NCBI GenBank assembly: GCA_964648465.1 | Contig: CAZYMU010000039.1 | Coordinates: forward strand, 1-23,108 | Length of the DNA stretch: 23,108 bases | Source: Aminicenans sp964648465 | GTDB taxonomy: Bacteria; Acidobacteriota; Aminicenantia; Aminicenantales; Aminicenantaceae | Direction: 5' to 3' | In this document: piece by piece, positions 23,044 to 23,108 of the stretch | How the letters are laid out: the number at the start of each line of letters is the position of its first letter | Numbering within the stretch: position 1 is the first letter of the stretch | Made by a program: the position numbers and the translations under genes | Notes under the pieces: model-generated | What the model was told of the DNA's origin: nothing | What the model saw: the letters and a program-made list of their open reading frames with translations, nothing else | Database searches by the model: none

Positions 23044-23092
23044 TGGACTTCGGATCCAAAGGTCGGGGGTTCAAATCCCTCCGGGCGTGCCA
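23044..23092 (+). repeat. Right 49-bp direct repeat (tRNA-Arg 3' half, attR-like)
   Basis: This copies the tRNA-Arg(UCG) gene from the anticodon stem to CCA, with a single change (G37 for A37). The sequence upstream has no D arm or acceptor 5' strand, so this is not a complete tRNA. The T arm and acceptor 3' strand are perfectly kept, which argues for a fairly recent or selected duplication. Confidence 0.75.
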
Positions 23093-23108
23093 CTTATTAC
23101 CAAGATTT

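Larger units (their letters stand above)
19949..23092 (+). mobile_element. Putative 3.1-kb tRNA-bounded genomic island carrying C1-metabolism genes
   Basis: The segment is bounded by a complete tRNA-Arg(UCG) on the left and a direct repeat of that tRNA's 3' half on the right. It holds a second tRNA 3' half, a homocysteine methyltransferase/MTHFR gene and an AcsE-like methyltransferase gene. No integrase, excisionase or transposase is seen. It would therefore have to be a decayed, satellite or passively mobilised element, or the product of recombination between two tRNA copies. Confidence 0.45.

Overview
The window looks like a chromosomal stretch of a Gram-negative, AT-leaning, peptide-degrading anaerobe. 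The evidence is a set of secreted enzymes with Sec signal peptides, a candidate outer-membrane barrel, a periplasmic cyclophilin, consensus Shine-Dalgarno sites and sigma70-type promoters. The gene mix (FecR/DUF6600-like protein, M28, S9 and M14 peptidases, DUF4097 protein, AgcS symporter, folate/corrinoid methyl-transfer genes) would suit an Aminicenantes-like (Acidobacteriota-affiliated) genome. That placement is inference from gene content only; no rRNA or phylogenetic marker is present.

Layout. Positions 1-347 hold an unexplained, GC-richer edge segment and a good promoter for a secreted FecR-domain protein (348-2387). Convergent with it are an M23 peptidoglycan endopeptidase and a minus-strand set: cyclophilin (5516-6100), a two-helix membrane peptide and an AgcS-type amino-acid:cation symporter. 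On the plus strand follow a candidate outer-membrane protein and a zinc M28 aminopeptidase. A minus-strand double zinc-ribbon protein separates these from a compact plus-strand run (9692-17273): an S9 prolyl-oligopeptidase-type peptidase, an M14 carboxypeptidase, a lipid-kinase-like protein, a broken flavin-reductase-like gene joined to an unidentified fragment, and a secreted DUF4097 protein built of 18-residue repeats. Positions 17274-17671 carry a degraded transposase fragment (minus strand) and a promoter for a LACTB-like serine hydrolase with a TPR-like tail (17672-19768).

The most notable part is the right end. An intact tRNA-Arg(UCG) gene (19873-19948) has a 49-bp copy of its 3' half (one mismatch) 3.1 kb downstream in the same orientation (23044-23092). 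This is the classic footprint of site-specific integration into a tRNA gene. Just inside the left end lies a second tRNA 3' half (20015-20057), which fits canonical tRNA-Arg(CCU) segment lengths and again begins at the anticodon. The DNA between the repeats carries no recombinase. It carries two C1-metabolism genes: a YitJ-type homocysteine methyltransferase/methylenetetrahydrofolate reductase, and an AcsE-like methyltetrahydrofolate:corrinoid methyltransferase.

The first of these genes appears to start at an AUA codon. Its promoter (TTGACT-18-TATAAT) overlaps the only upstream GTG, and an AGGAGGG Shine-Dalgarno sits five bases before an ATA at the length expected for the family.

Functionally, the peptidases, serine hydrolase and amino-acid symporter suggest extracellular or periplasmic protein breakdown and uptake. 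The right-end pair supplies methylene-THF reduction and methyl transfer and would need a corrinoid protein encoded elsewhere.
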